From NCBI GenBank assembly GCA_905221605.1, contig CAJNDS010002572.1, positions 102,001 to 166,000 of the forward strand: a stretch of 64,000 nt of DNA, given 5' to 3'. A program made the translations under genes and the position numbers. The DNA comes from Symbiodinium natans (taxonomy: Eukaryota > Sar > Dinophyceae > Suessiales > Symbiodiniaceae). The notes below the pieces were generated by a model that saw only the letters and a program-made list of their open reading frames with translations, ran no database searches and was not told the origin of the DNA. Positions within the stretch are counted from its first letter, which is position 1; every line of letters starts with the position of its first letter. Positions 10,868 to 21,256 of this stretch are shown here, piece after piece.

Positions 10868-11016
10868 ATGGAGCCCACGTCCGCAGCGGGTGACACTTCG
10901 GTACTTGGCTTCGTGGAGGCAGGGGCTGGGCAAATTTTGCCCTCAGCAGTGGAGATCCAAAGCTCGTGCGAGGCCTTGAAGCAGAGCCCAGACTACCACC
11001 AGCAGGCAGCGCCAGG
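10868..11016 (+). CDS. exon-like island A19, unknown protein
   Basis: About 50 open codons from ATGGAG after TGGTCAG to a GTAGCT donor. Reads MEPTSAAGDTSVLGFVEAGA, then GQILPSAVEIQSSCEALKQS. The longest clean island of the first gene. The ATG could be a true start. Confidence 0.6.
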
Positions 11017-11310
11017 GTAGCTCAAGGGGGCTTTCCGGTTTGGGTTTTCAGGTTTTGGGGTTGTCAGGGTTTTGGGTTTCAAGTTTCAAGGGTTTTGGGT
11101 TCTCAGGGCTTTTGGTTTAGCACCACAGTACCTAACATCCCAACTTTCGAGCACAAGGCTCCACAGGACTGACTTAGATCGGGCCAATAACATGTCCCCG
11201 CTACTCCTAGCTGGCGTTTGCTGGTCGCAGAGGCTTCTCAACGATCTTGCCCTACTGTAGGTACTTTAAAGCGGGAACCCTAAACCCGAAACCCTAAACC
11301 CTAAACCCCT

Positions 11311-11358
11311 CCGGATTACATCCGCGTGCGGGAGATAGAGAGCCCTCCAAGACCCGAG
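11311..11358 (+). CDS. exon-like island A20, unknown protein
   Basis: Reads PDYIRVREIESPPRPE and ends CCCGAG|GC (GC donor). The left border follows the CCCTAAA repeats without a clear AG. Confidence 0.4.
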
Positions 11359-11479
11359 GCCCTTTGATTCCCTGAGCAATGGAAAGAATCTCCAGCTGAA
11401 GTTACTTGTTCTGGGCAAGGGCTGATCGCCGGAAAATGTAACAAGAGCAGTAGGTACCAGTAGGTACTATAGAGAGGGA

Positions 11480-11830
11480 ACCCTAATCCCTGAACCCTAA
11501 ATCCTAAAACCCTAAAACCCTAAAACCCTAAAACCCTAAAACCCTGAAACCCTGAAACCCTGAAACCCTAAACCCTGAACCCTGAACCCTAAACCCTAAA
11601 CCCTAAACCTAAACCCTAAACCCTAAAACCCTAAAACGCTAAAACCCTGAAACCCTAAACCCTAAACCCTAAACCCTAAACCCTAAACCCTAAACCCTAA
11701 AACCCTAAAACCCTAAAACCCTAAACCCCAACCCTAAACCCTAAAACCCTAAACCCCAAACCCTGAACCCTAAACCCTCAACCCTCAAACCCTAAACCCC
11801 AAACCCCAAACCCTAAACCCTAAACCCTAA
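11480..11830 (+). repeat. CCCTAAA array
   Basis: About 350 bp with CCCTAAAA and CCCTGAA variants. Immediately upstream of island A21. Confidence 0.9.
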
Positions 11831-11841
11831 GGGTCGGTAAG

Positions 11842-11942
11842 TGGCACACGTTCGCCGAGGTTTGCTACGTCAAGCTCTTCCCCCAGCGGCCGGCGAAGTT
11901 TGCCAACTTCGACTCGCTGGCCGGAGCCCTTTTCATCATTGG
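11842..11942 (+). CDS. exon-like island A21, membrane-type segment
   Basis: Reads WHTFAEVCYVKLFPQRPAKF, then ANFDSLAGALFIIGF, ending at TTTAGGG repeats. The end resembles a membrane segment. NFDSLAGALF is weakly reminiscent of the pore helix of voltage-gated cation channels, but the selectivity-filter part is absent, so this is only a suggestion. Confidence 0.6.
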
Positions 11943-12154
11943 GTTCCTTTAGGGTTTAGGGTTTAGGGTTTAGGGTTTAGGGTTTAGGGTTTAGGGTTTA
12001 GGGTTTAGGGTTTAGGGTTTAGGGATACTGCCCCTCTTCTTCGGCATTTGTTATCCCTAGATAGCCTTAATTCTGGGGGGAACCTAGGGGGGAGACCTTT
12101 CAGTTCAAGAGTCGGGGAGCCGCAGCCCCAAATGCCCTTAAAAGCGCTGTCGAC

Positions 12155-12360
12155 CCTGAACCCCCTACACCCTACACCCTAAACCCTAAACCCCAAGCCC
12201 TAAGCCCTAAACCCCAAACCCTAAACCCCAAACCCTAACCCCTAAACCCTAAACCCCAAACCCTCAACCCTAAACCCTAAACCCCAAACCCCAAACCCTA
12301 AACCCTAAGCCCTAAACCCTAAACCCTAAACCCTAAACCCTAAACCCTAAACCCTAAACC
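12155..12360 (+). repeat. CCCTAAA array
   Basis: About 205 bp with CCCCAAA and CCCTAAG variants, directly before the CAG acceptor of island A22. Confidence 0.9.
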
Positions 12361-12363
12361 CAG

Positions 12364-12458
12364 CAGCTTCAACTCTCGGTTTTGCGGGGTTTTGCAGCTG
12401 CCCTCTTGCACCCCCAAAAGTCCATTGGACTGAGTGTTGGAGTCTCGGGGGGATCCCG
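12364..12458 (+). CDS. exon-like island A22, unknown protein
   Basis: CCCAGCAG acceptor, then QLQLSVLRGFAAALLHPQKS and IGLSVGVSGG, ending at GTTTAGGG. Partly hydrophobic. Confidence 0.6.
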
Positions 12459-12464
12459 GTTTAG

Positions 12465-12725
12465 GGTTCAGGGTTCAGGCTTTAGGGGTTTAGGGTTTAG
12501 GGTTTAGGGTTTAGGGTTTAGGGTTTAGGGTTCAGGGTTCAGGGTTTAGGGTTTAGGGAATTGGGGTTTGGGAGTTTAGGGTTCAGGGTTTAGGGGGGTG
12601 GTTCAGGGTTTAGGGTTTAGGGTTTAGGGTTTAGGGTTTAGGGTTTAGGGTTTAGGGTTTAGGGTTTAGGGTTTAGGGTTTAGGGTTTAGGGTTCAGGGT
12701 TTAGGGTTTAGGGTTCAGGGTTTAG
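12465..12725 (+). repeat. TTTAGGG array
   Basis: About 260 bp, mostly perfect units, directly after island A22; read as the 5' end of the next intron. Confidence 0.9.
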
Positions 12726-12971
12726 GGAGGAGCCCCGACTTCCTGGGAGTTTTGGTATATCAGGGCTTACAGCCCTTAAGGCCTTAAACCCCCAAATCCC
12801 TTTAAACCCTTAAAAGCCCCAGAAAGCACTAGAAAGCCAAAACGCCCTTAAAACCCACCTACATCCTCTTCAAAACCCCAGGAAGCCCTCAATCCCAAAA
12901 CCCTAAACCCTAAACCCTAAACCCTAAACCCTAAACCCTAAACCCTAAGCCCTCAATCTTTCGTTGGGCAG

Positions 12972-13065
12972 GTGGATGCATCTGGCACCCACCTGCTCTC
13001 CAAAGACGCCCTCCGCGCGCTGGAGGAGATGCGCCCTGGCAGCCCCAGCCCGAAGAGCCTTCAGG
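12972..13065 (+). CDS. exon-like island A23, unknown protein
   Basis: TTGGGCAG|G acceptor. Reads DASGTHLLSKDALRALEEMR, then PGSPSPKSLQ, and ends at GTTTAGGG. Very protein-like; a helix followed by a Ser/Pro linker. Confidence 0.65.
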
Positions 13066-14300
13066 GTTTAGGGTTTAGGGTCATGGTTTGGGTTTAGGGT
13101 TTAGGGTTTAGGGTTTAGGGTTTAGGGTTTCGGGTTTCGGGTTTCGGGTTTCGGGTTTAGGGTTTAGGGTTTAGGGTTTAGGGTTTAGGAGCACTCCTTA
13201 TGGCCTTATGGTAGAAGGGGCCCAAGCTGAGCTGAGGGTCTGCTCAGGATGCTACTGCCCACCCACCCACCGACCCCCCATCCTGTTCCGCCCCGGGGCG
13301 CCCTCCCTGAACTCTTGGCTCCGCCTGTGGTGGTTCCAGGCCAACTCCGACTCAAGAAGCTACCCATCTAGAGGCAGTGAGTGCACCGCTCCTCCGAACT
13401 CTGCATAGACATCCATGTGCAAACTCTCCAAGTCCTGCCCGACTTACCAACTCACCAACTCTGTGGCGTGTGGCTGTGGTGGCCCGCCATGAACAACCAA
13501 GGAGCATCGACAGGCTCTTTCAGCACCAGCACACTGCGTTGCAGCTTTGGCAGACGAGAGCACACTACGGGAAGGGTTCAATGGAGTGATTCCACAGCCA
13601 CACGGTGAGGGCGCAAAGGCGATAAAGCGGGTTAAAGTATGTTCAGCGGGCTCTGTAGCTCAAAGCATGTCGTGCCATTGTTGCATAGGTTCCTGCATTG
13701 CATGACGTTTGCACCGCGAGCATCATTGAGGCATGTGTTTATTCGCAACTTCGCCTCCAGCTAGGAACTTTGCGGAGGCGAGTACCTGTCTACCTGGCTT
13801 TTGAGGCGTCGCCTGTCCCCCCCCCCCCCTAACCAGCACGATGGGGTGGGGGGGGGGGGGGGGGGGTTCTTGAATGTAGGGTCCCGAGTCAGGTTCAGGA
13901 AGCAACACAGAGGCCCTAAGCCCTCAACCCTAGATTCGGGCTGCCAGTTCGAAGTTAGGTGAAAAGGGCCCTGAGCTGGTTTGTAAGTTTTAACTAAGGC
14001 TCCACGTGCCTTGACTAGAGTTTTTGAAATGGTGAGTTTGGGATAAACCTTGCTCACTTTTCGATTCTGAGTCTCCGTACTTGGAGGTTTCCTGGGTACT
14101 TCTAAGGTTCTCAGCAGGCAAATGACCGTTATCTTCGCTTACATCCTTACTCAGGCCACAGGGCACTTTTGGCCCTGCATCTGGTCAGTGGTCAGTTCTC
14201 AAAATCAGGGTTTGTGTTTGGGCACCCTAAACCCTAAACCCTAAACCCGAAACCCGAAACCCTAAACCCTAAACCCTAAACCCTAAACCCTAAACCGAAG
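13066..14300 (+). other. intron-like stretch
   Basis: Starts with a TTTAGGG array (to 13195) that includes a TTTCGGG block and ends with CCCTAAA (14222-14297). Open frames at 13208-13608 have no recognised motif. A C12...G20 pair at 13816-13866 could form a strong hairpin. Confidence 0.45.
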
Positions 14301-14362
14301 CGCACAAGCTAAGGCAGGCCGCGCCGCACCAAGCCAGCTTGCAGAGAGAGACATGTGCGGGG
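14301..14362 (+). CDS. exon-like island A24, unknown protein
   Basis: After CCGAAG, reading HKLRQAAPHQASLQRETCAG. Followed at once by element M3. The right border is uncertain. Confidence 0.4.
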
Positions 14363-14373
14363 ATGACTTAGGC

Positions 14374-14457
14374 TAGTAGGGAATGAGGGGATGAGACCCT
14401 ATATCCCCCTTTATAGACTCATAAAGGGATTCTATAGGGTACCTCATTCCTACTAAC
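14374..14457. mobile_element. M3 palindromic element, copy 1
   Basis: Arms TAGTAGGGAATGAGGGGAT and CCTCATTCCTACTAACC with a short spacer. Related copies at 36967-37071 and 61648-61754. Confidence 0.65.
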
Positions 14458-14716
14458 CAACAGTAAGGTGAGGGTTGAGGGCTGAGAGTTTCAGCTTTCT
14501 AGGGTTCAGGGTTGTGAAGGCTTAAGGATGCGAAGCCCCAAAACACCCTAAACCCTAATCTCCATCCGTTTAGGGTCTCGGGGTTTCGGGTTCGGGTTTA
14601 GGGTTTGGGGTTTTGGGTTTTGGGGTTTGGGGCAGCTTAACCTGGCGTATCCTGGTACCTTCAGTAAGGGCCACCAGGCCCAGTGAGTGAAGATACCTTT
14701 CTGTTCTGGGTGGCAG

Positions 14717-14771
14717 GGGTTGCTTCTTGGGAAAGTCCTGGCCTGGCAAGACCCGCACCCTTCTTTGGGGG
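14717..14771 (+). CDS. exon-like island A25, unknown protein
   Basis: GGTGGCAG|G acceptor. Reads LLLGKVLAWQDPHPSLG and ends at a GTTTAGGG donor. Confidence 0.5.
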
Positions 14772-15138
14772 GTTTAGGGTTGAGGGTTTAGGGTTTAGGG
14801 TTTAGGGTTTAGGGTTTAGGGTTTAGGGCTTCTACTTACTGGGTGGGCCCTTGGGACATCATATGTTCTCCCTTTATTGGGCTTAGGTTGGGCTTCAGGG
14901 GCCATCCTGGCAACTCTTAACTTTTTGGTTTGCTAGTTTCGTACCCCACAATGAAGCTTGAGCTTATCATTCCGTGGTTATTGAGGAAGTAAGGAGGTTG
15001 GCTCTTAGGACTTCTCACGTTTAGGGTTGCTCTGGGTTGCTGTTTTTTTGGGGGTTGCTGTAGTACTCACACCGACGAGACCAAAATTTTAACTTTTAAG
15101 CAAGGGGTCGAAATCTTCACCGGACGGGCTCAAGGTCA

Positions 15139-15387
15139 TTGGCCAGTAGTAAGTCGCTAAGACATGTTGGTGGCTGTGAAGTGCATGCAGACTACGGGCG
15201 TCATCTGATGGAAGTTGATGGAGTTCCTATAGCATCCATGTTACTCCAGCAGAGCAACTTCGCATCCACACAACACTTCTTTGTGGAATGGACTGGGACC
15301 TTGATGTCGCAGGCCAGAGCCGCTGCCGCCATGTTGCACTGCACAGTGTACCTGTGGGACGTCTTCGAAAAATGTGCATGTTTCTAC
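15139..15387 (+). CDS. exon-like island A26, unknown protein
   Basis: About 80 open codons including EVDGVPIASMLLQQSNFAST, then QHFFVEWTGTLMSQARAAAA and MLHCTVYLWDVFEK. Clearly protein-like. The exon probably starts later than 15139. Followed by a short CCCTAAA/CCCCAAA array and the terminal exon. Confidence 0.6.
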
Positions 15388-15470
15388 CCTAAACCCTAAA
15401 CCCCAAACCCCAAACCCCAAACCCCAATCCCTAAACCCTAAACCCCAAACCCCAAACCCTCTTCTTCTAG

Positions 15471-15675
15471 GTGGGTTCATGCAATCATGTCGACTCAGGG
15501 TGCAACAAGTTTGTTCATTTACCAAGGAGAGCTCATTTCCAGCATTCGGTATCCTTCGTTCTCACAAAGCTCACTCGGTGTGAAAACCATGAAAGGTCAC
15601 CAAAGTGCCGAGGTGTTTGAAGAAGCCGTTCTTTCCGGAGTGCACAGCACAATGGTTGTTATGTTCTCAGTATAG
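15471..15675 (+). CDS. terminal exon A27, unknown protein
   Basis: Perfect pyrimidine tract and acceptor (CTCTTCTTCTAG|G), then about 67 codons to a TAG stop at 15673-15675. Contains IMSTQGATSLFIYQGELISS and AEVFEEAVLSGVHSTMVVMF. Read as the C-terminus of the first gene. No family recognised. It is the longest uninterrupted coding block in the first 26 kb. Confidence 0.65.
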
Positions 15676-16751
15676 GCACAGTCAGTGGCTTTGTGCGAAT
15701 ACTGGTCCTGAACCCCAAAGTTAGGTGCGCAAGTTGGGCGGGATGGTTCAAGGCCGAGCTTGAACTCGAGTTGGGGGGGCCGAAGGGGACTGAAACCTAC
15801 CCTTGAACAAGATGGTTTTTGGCATGTCCAGTTCATGTGTAGGCTGTGCCACTGGCTGTCGTTGAAATTTTATTGTGAATTGTATCTGCTGGTCAGGTTT
15901 AGGTAATGAGTGTAGTGTATGTAAGACTTAATTGCTGCAACTGGTTCGAAGCAACGTGTGCAGCGGGTTAGCTGGCCAAAGCCCCCAACACCTGGCCTAA
16001 ACCCCAAAGCCTTCCGCACCCTAAGCCTAAGCCTGAGCCTGTCTAACCCCAAACGCCTAAGCCTACAACCCTCAACCCTACCTCGAACCCCTCCCCAAGT
16101 ACCCTCTGAACTCTCCCTAAACCCTAAACCCTAAACCCGAAACCCTAAACCCTAAACCCCACCGACACATGAACGAAAAGACGTCTTTTATTTGGTTCAT
16201 TCGTCTCTCTCTTGTTTCTCACACAAGTTTAATGTTGTAAGCGTAATGAGCCTGATAATACTACGAGCGAGTGACTAACCGAACTAAAAGACTCATTAGC
16301 TTTCTGTCTCATTCATTCGCTCACTTATTATAAGAAGTGAGTTCGCGAGCTCATTTAAATACAAACGAAGTGCGTGAATTAGATAAGCGAACGAATGAAC
16401 GGAATGAGTGAACGAATGAAGAACGAACGAAGGAAGAAGAAGACTCTTTCCTGAAGAGGGGCGGGGGGGCAGAGGGGAGGGTGGTGCAGGGGGAGTCTCA
16501 GAAGAAGGAGCAAATTTGCCCGCGCCTCCCACGACCCTCCTGCATCAAACTTGCACGCGGGAAATTCCCAAATATGTCGAGGGTTTGGGTTTTAGGGGGT
16601 TTTGGGGTTTTGGGGTTTAGGGCTTAGGGTTTAGGGTTTACGGTTTAGGGTTTAGGGTTTAGGGTTTAATTATTAGGGTTTAGGGTTTAGGGTTTGTCAA
16701 GAATTTGTTTCCCTTGTCTTGAAGGCACCCTACACCCGAGCCCCCCCAAAG
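15676..16751. other. probable gene end and intergenic stretch
   Basis: AT-richer than its surroundings, with GAACGAATGA/TCATTCG motifs in both orientations (16150-16440). A CCCTAAA patch at 16115-16155 and a TTTAGGG array at 16570-16690 flank it. No RNA gene seen. Confidence 0.4.
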
Positions 16752-16836
16752 CCTGCAGAGGAGTCGCAGAGCCTCGGGGGTTCGGTCCGGCCGCTCGAAG
16801 AGCGCTGGGGCCCAGACGCCCGCCTCCGCACGTGGG
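16752..16836 (+). CDS. exon-like island B1, unknown protein
   Basis: Reads PAEESQSLGGSVRPLEERWG, then PDARLRTW, and ends at GTTTAGGG. First convincing island after the presumed end of the first gene. Confidence 0.5.
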
Positions 16837-17146
16837 GTTTAGGGTCTAGGGTGTAGGGTTTAGGGTTTGGGGTTTAGGGTTTGGGGTTTAGGGTTTGGGG
16901 TTTGGGGTTTGGGGTTTAGGGTTTGGGGTTTAGGGTCGAGGGTTTCTGGCTTGGGGTCGTGGGCTTGTGGGTTTAGGGGTTCCCTTCTGGGTAGTGTTCC
17001 TGCTTGCATTGGATTTCTTTTAAACGGAGCACTAAAAGCATGCACTCCTCTCATCTACCCGCAACGATGAAGATCCTTATTCCCCATATAATATCCCCAA
17101 AGATGAAGATCCTTGTTCTAGTTATGCCCCACAAGGGGTACCGCCC

Positions 17147-17190
<44 letters not shown>

Positions 17191-17209
17191 ATTCGCCCAT
17201 CACCCACAT

Positions 17210-17240
<31 letters not shown>

Positions 17241-18535
17241 CTTGGAGCTGAAGGTTTTGTTCACCTCGTAGGAGAGTAGGTAACCTTTATTTTTCTTATT
17301 ATTTTATTTTTTTTTTTTTTTTTTGGGGGGGGGGGGGGGGGGTAGTATCTATATCCCCTTTGAGAATTATTATTGATTAAGGTTCTAAGGGGAGTAGAGG
17401 TATAATCCCCTTCTAATCCCAAAGGCTAACCTTGAATTCCCCCGGTTACTGGACAACTAAGTTCAGATCCAAGGCTCTCTGAGTAGGTAGCCGCTTGGGA
17501 CATTATATAAGTTCCCTCATTGGGTTTAAGAGGATCAGATGCAGGAATATTTTTCCAGAGGGTTTTAAGGGCCATCCTCTGAGTTTCGGGAGAATCGAGT
17601 CTTCACTTGAAAAACTTGAGGGCTTCAGGATTAGGGTTTAAGGCTCAGGGCGTAGGGGTTTGCTTCAGTCCTCTGCCTCCTTTAGCCTCTACCCAGCTTC
17701 AAGCGAAAACCGATCCGCACACTAAGTAAGCCCGAAACGCAGGCTGTCCGGGCTTGAGCTTTGGAAAATGATATGGCAGCTACTGCTTTAGGGGGTTTGG
17801 GGCATCGGCCCTACACCCTCAAGCATCTTTTCTTCGGCACACATCACGCAGAAGAGGGGCGGCGGCCAGGTAAACTCTAAAACCTCAAGCCCAGAAGCCC
17901 CAAACCCCTGAACAATAAGCCCTAAACCGCTTCAACCCTCCCTAAACCCTAAACCCTGGAAGTTTTTTCCCGAATTCCCTCGCCCATGGTCCTGGACACT
18001 AGTAAGGGCGATCGACCATCTGTGTGAGACACTGGCTTGCCCTATACTATAGGTACTTGTATTGGCCATGACGGTCAGGCACAAGCGAAAGAATGTAGAT
18101 AGTCCTTCGTGGCGGGGTGATGCTGCATTCTCCCAAAAACAAACACAAGTTTGGGCCCAAGTACAGCAGAAGAGCGAGCACCAACGCGTCACATGAAAAA
18201 ATGGACCTCCAGCCTCAAAACCCTACATCCCCTCTACCAAAAACACTAAATCCCTGCAAACCCCAAACCCCAAACCCCAGCCCAAGCCCAAGCCCAAGCC
18301 CCAAGCCCCAAACCCCAACCCCAAACCCAACCCCAAACCCCAAACCCCAAACTCCAACCCAATCCCAAACCCCAAACCCCAAACCCCAAACCCCAAATCC
18401 CCATCCCCAAACCCCAACCCCAAAACCCAAACCCCAACCCCAATCCCCAAACCCCAAACCCCAAACCCCAAACCCCATACTCCATACCCCCTTACCCCAA
18501 ACCCCAAACCCCAAACCCTAGCCAGGGCACCTGCG
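16837..18535 (+). other. long intron-like stretch
   Basis: Starts with a TTTAGGG/TTTGGGG array (to 16950), then G runs at 17157-17238 and a T19-G22 tract near 17306-17342, an M6 copy at 17487-17580, and ends with a CCCCAAA-type array (18255-18525). A short island around 17820-17872 ending in a GTAAAC donor is possible but too weak to call. Confidence 0.45.
17487..17580. mobile_element. M6 dispersed repeat
   Basis: CTTGGGACATTATATAAGTT... then CTCATTGGGTTTAAGAGGAT, shared with 8465-8560 and 14845-14920. Not coding. Confidence 0.45.
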
Positions 18536-18610
18536 GCAATCGGCTCCCGCGCTGGTGGCCGGCCGTATCGGCCTCTGGCAGACTTCTTTCGGTTGTTCCT
18601 GTCACGGAGG
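18536..18610 (+). CDS. exon-like island B2, unknown protein
   Basis: TAGCCAG|G acceptor and GTCCCT donor. Reads APAAIGSRAGGRPYRPLADF, then FRLFLSRR. Confidence 0.5.
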
Positions 18611-19261
18611 GTCCCTGGTTGATAAGGTTCAGGGTTCAGAGTACCCCCGCTAGGACTTGGGTTTTAGGGTTTACGCCTGGCAGCCGTCTCAACGTCAGGG
18701 CTGTTTCGCAGCCCTTTCTCAGGGGTTTAGGGCGGTTTGGGGTTGAGGGTCTTGGGTTTAGGCCAGGAACCTCCAACAGGGATCCTCATCTGAATTTGCC
18801 TCAAAATGTCCGGAAGAGAGCTTGTCAAACCCGACCCCATTTTTCTATCACCAAAGGGAAAAGAATAGAACAATATCAATAGGGGATTTACCACTATATT
18901 CATGTTCCTAAAATTCAAGAGAGATTTCATTGCATTCAACGGTTCATGAAAACCCACACTTTGTCTTCTTTCGATCTAGAGTTAAAGATCCCTATAAACC
19001 CGTGCGCGAGTCATTAGAAGAACATCACTGCAAGTGCACGAAGAGAAAGAGAATGAATTGATACATATTCGATAAGGATAACTTCTTTCCCTTGATTTGT
19101 GTTTCACTTCGTCCACTCTTTCAATGTTCGAACAGAGTTGTAGCGCTCCCAACCCTAAACCCCAACCCTACCCTAAACCCTGAACAACCCTAAACCCTAA
19201 CCCTGAACAACCCTAAACTCTAAACCCTAAACCCTAGCCTCAAGCTCCGACTCCAGCCAAG

Positions 19262-19344
19262 GTGCTCTCGCTGTTCGTTGGCATCGCAGCGCTTTTTTCC
19301 CCGGCAGGGTGCTGAGTTGTGTGGGTTCGATGGGCGGCTTAAAG
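19262..19344 (+). CDS. exon-like island B3, Cys-containing
   Basis: CAGCCAAG|G acceptor and GTTTAGGG donor. Reads CSRCSLASQRFFPRQGAELC, then GFDGRLK. The CxxC pair and third Cys suggest a folded, possibly metal-binding or disulphide segment. Confidence 0.5.
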
Positions 19345-19656
19345 GTTTAGGGTTTAGGGCTTGGGGTTTGGGGCCTGGGGTTTAGGGTTCAGGGTGGGTG
19401 TTGACGGTGTGACGTGGTCATGCTGCTCAGTGTTGCGACAGATTCTGTGGGGGGAGCAACGGTTGTCCAGCTGGATGTGTTGCGCAGCCTGTGGATGAGC
19501 ATCGCTCACCTGGCGTACTTGGTCCAAAGGATCAGAGTCTGTACTCACTGAACACGCTGCGCATGCAGAAGCCTGAAAGTCCTCGATGGACGCCATAACC
19601 TGCCATGATCTTCGTCAAGAATCTTAGCAAACAGCCAATTGGACCTCTGTCCACTA

Positions 19657-19788
19657 CTTGGAGGGTCATGGTACTTATTAACCCAATATGACTGTCCTTA
19701 CAACCCACTTGTCAGCCCCTTAAGTGCCCTAATATGGTTCTAAGTCCAGTTATAAGTACAGTCATAGTGAGTACCATGAACCTCCAAG
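19657..19788. mobile_element. M2 palindromic element, copy 1
   Basis: Arms TACTTGGAGGGTCATGGTAC and GTACCATGAACCTCCAAGTA, about 130 bp. Also at 20945-21071 and 22589-22704, with a partial copy near 32557. Confidence 0.7.
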
Positions 19789-20600
19789 TAGGGTGGTCTT
19801 CAGCAAACTTCGGTCTACCTGTGATCGTGACGTGAAAGCAGCAGCAACTCTGACCTGGCCGTGAGCTTCATCAGCAACCAGTCCCTGCCTACACTCAGAA
19901 AGTCCTTGCCCAGTTGCCATGTCATGCTCCATCTCAAGAGTGTGCCCTATCAGCCCTACACCCGCGGTTTGGGGTTTAGGGTTTAGGGTTTAGGGTTTAA
20001 GGAAGCCTTAACTCCCCCAAATCCGGGCCGTTTTGAGAAACCCCAAGTCCTGTGGTCCGCATCCAAAGACTACACAAGCCCCCGCTTTTACAGAAGCCAC
20101 CACATCCCCTGAGCTCATAGCCTAAGGGTCTAGGTTTTAGGGTTTAGGTTTTAGGGTTTAGGCCTGTTCCCTGCCACGGAGGCCTAGCCAGAACTCCCTG
20201 TTTGAGCGCCGGCCCCGGAATGCTCAGCTCTTTCTATTTGGGGTTTTTAGGGTCCGGAAGGCGGAGGGAGGGGGGGGAGGGGGGGGAGTTAGGGTTTTGA
20301 TAAGAAGGCCTTTTGGGGTTTTCAGGGTCTGGGGCCGGAGGGGGGGGGGGGGAGTGTTAGGGTCTACAGGGTTTTGTTGATTAATAAGGCCCTCTGTCGG
20401 TGGTTTCAAGGGCTTTCTGGTGTTTTTGGGGTCGGTTTTGCTGGACTTCCCCTCCCGCCCAACAGGGCCAAAGTCCCCTAATTACTGAAATATAGGGTTT
20501 AGGGTTTAGGGTTTAGGGTTTAGGATTTAGGTTTTCGGCTTTAGGGTTCAGGGATGTGTTCCTGCCAAGCCCTAGACTACCCAACCACCAGCGGCCCAAG

Positions 20601-20693
20601 GCTTCCCGAAACGCGTGGTTTGCTGAGTCTCACCATGGGACTTCCGGCTGTTCCTGGTGGCGACAGCTGCGGACAAGCCGCCAGAAGCGACTT
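20601..20693 (+). CDS. exon-like island B4
   Basis: GGCCCAAG|G acceptor. It is interrupted at its right end by M1 copy 2. If the element is removed with one copy of the flanking AGCSACTT duplication, the frame LPAVPGGDSCGQAARSD runs into FKAEWCTLPSGTLG of the next island. An alternative frame (ASRNAWFAESHHGTSGCSWW) is also open, so the frame is not proven. Confidence 0.5.
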
Positions 20694-20793
20694 TTGGGAT
20701 GTTCCCGCTTATACTAACAGCCCTTAATGGGGATTAGAGTCGGGGTACTATAATCCCCATGAAGGACTGTTAGCATAAGGGGGAACATCCCAA
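20694..20793. mobile_element. M1 palindromic element inserted in coding sequence (copy 2)
   Basis: Exactly 100 bp from TTGGGATGTTCCC to GGGAACATCCCAA, flanked by AGCGACTT and AGCCACTT (8-bp target duplication, one mismatch). It lies between two coding islands, so it must be spliced out if the gene works: an introner-like insertion. Confidence 0.75.
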
Positions 20794-20805
20794 AGCCACT
20801 TCAAG

Positions 20806-20891
20806 GCCGAGTGGTGCACGCTGCCGTCGGGAACGTTGGGGAGGGCCGCCACTCTGCCATCTGCAGCTGAGCTCGAGATCTCAGCCACGAA
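20806..20891 (+). CDS. exon-like island B5
   Basis: CTTCAAG|G acceptor, frame AEWCTLPSGTLGRAATLPSA, then AELEISATK, and GTAAAA donor. Continues island B4 across the M1 insertion. Confidence 0.6.
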
Positions 20892-20944
20892 GTAAAAAGC
20901 CTTTGCGGAAGGCGGGGGTCGAAAGAGAGCACAAACTTTTCCTT

Positions 20945-21071
20945 ACTTGGAAGTTCATGGTACTTTACCCAATAGAACTGTGCTTATGACCCACTTGTAA
21001 ACCCAAATATGGTCATACGTACAGTTGTAAGTACAGTTCTACTTGGTTAGTAAGTACCATGAACCTCCAAG
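20945..21071. mobile_element. M2 palindromic element, copy 2
   Basis: Occupies most of the 185-bp intron between islands B5 and B6. Its right arm ends CCTCCAAGTA, four bases before the CAG|G acceptor of B6. Confidence 0.7.
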
Positions 21072-21076
21072 TACAG

Positions 21077-21162
21077 GGCCAGGAGAGGCCCGAACATCGA
21101 CCACAGCGACGATTTCCAACAGGGTCAATCAAACGCGCAGCGGAACAGCCAGCCCAGCCCCT
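21077..21162 (+). CDS. exon-like island B6
   Basis: Acceptor GTACAG|G just after M2, then GQERPEHRPQRRFPTGSIKR and AAEQPAQP, ending at a GTAGAA donor followed by a TTTAGGG array. Basic, proline-rich, probably disordered. Confidence 0.55.
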
Positions 21163-21171
21163 GTAGAAAGG

Positions 21172-21256
21172 GGGTTTAGGGTTTAGGGTTTAGGGTTTAG
21201 GGTTTAGGGTTTAGGGTTTAGGGTTTAGGGTTTAGGGTTTAGGGTTTAGGGTTTAG
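21172..21256 (+). repeat. TTTAGGG array ending in a splice acceptor
   Basis: Twelve near-perfect units. The last TTTAG is directly followed by the coding island at 21257, so the repeat itself appears to supply the AG|GG acceptor. Confidence 0.85.

Noticed and set aside
15115-15135. Possible spliced-leader relic (GGCTCAAG)
   Set aside because: Only eight bases match; the rest of the leader sequence is absent.
18117-18521. Pro/Lys-rich 134-residue frame
   Set aside because: Translation of a CCCCAAA array; similar NPKP tails end many frames in the window for the same reason.
19354-19596. Minus-strand 80-codon frame
   Set aside because: Plus frame VMLLSVATDSVGGATVVQLD is open over the same span; neither has clear borders or motif, so neither was called.
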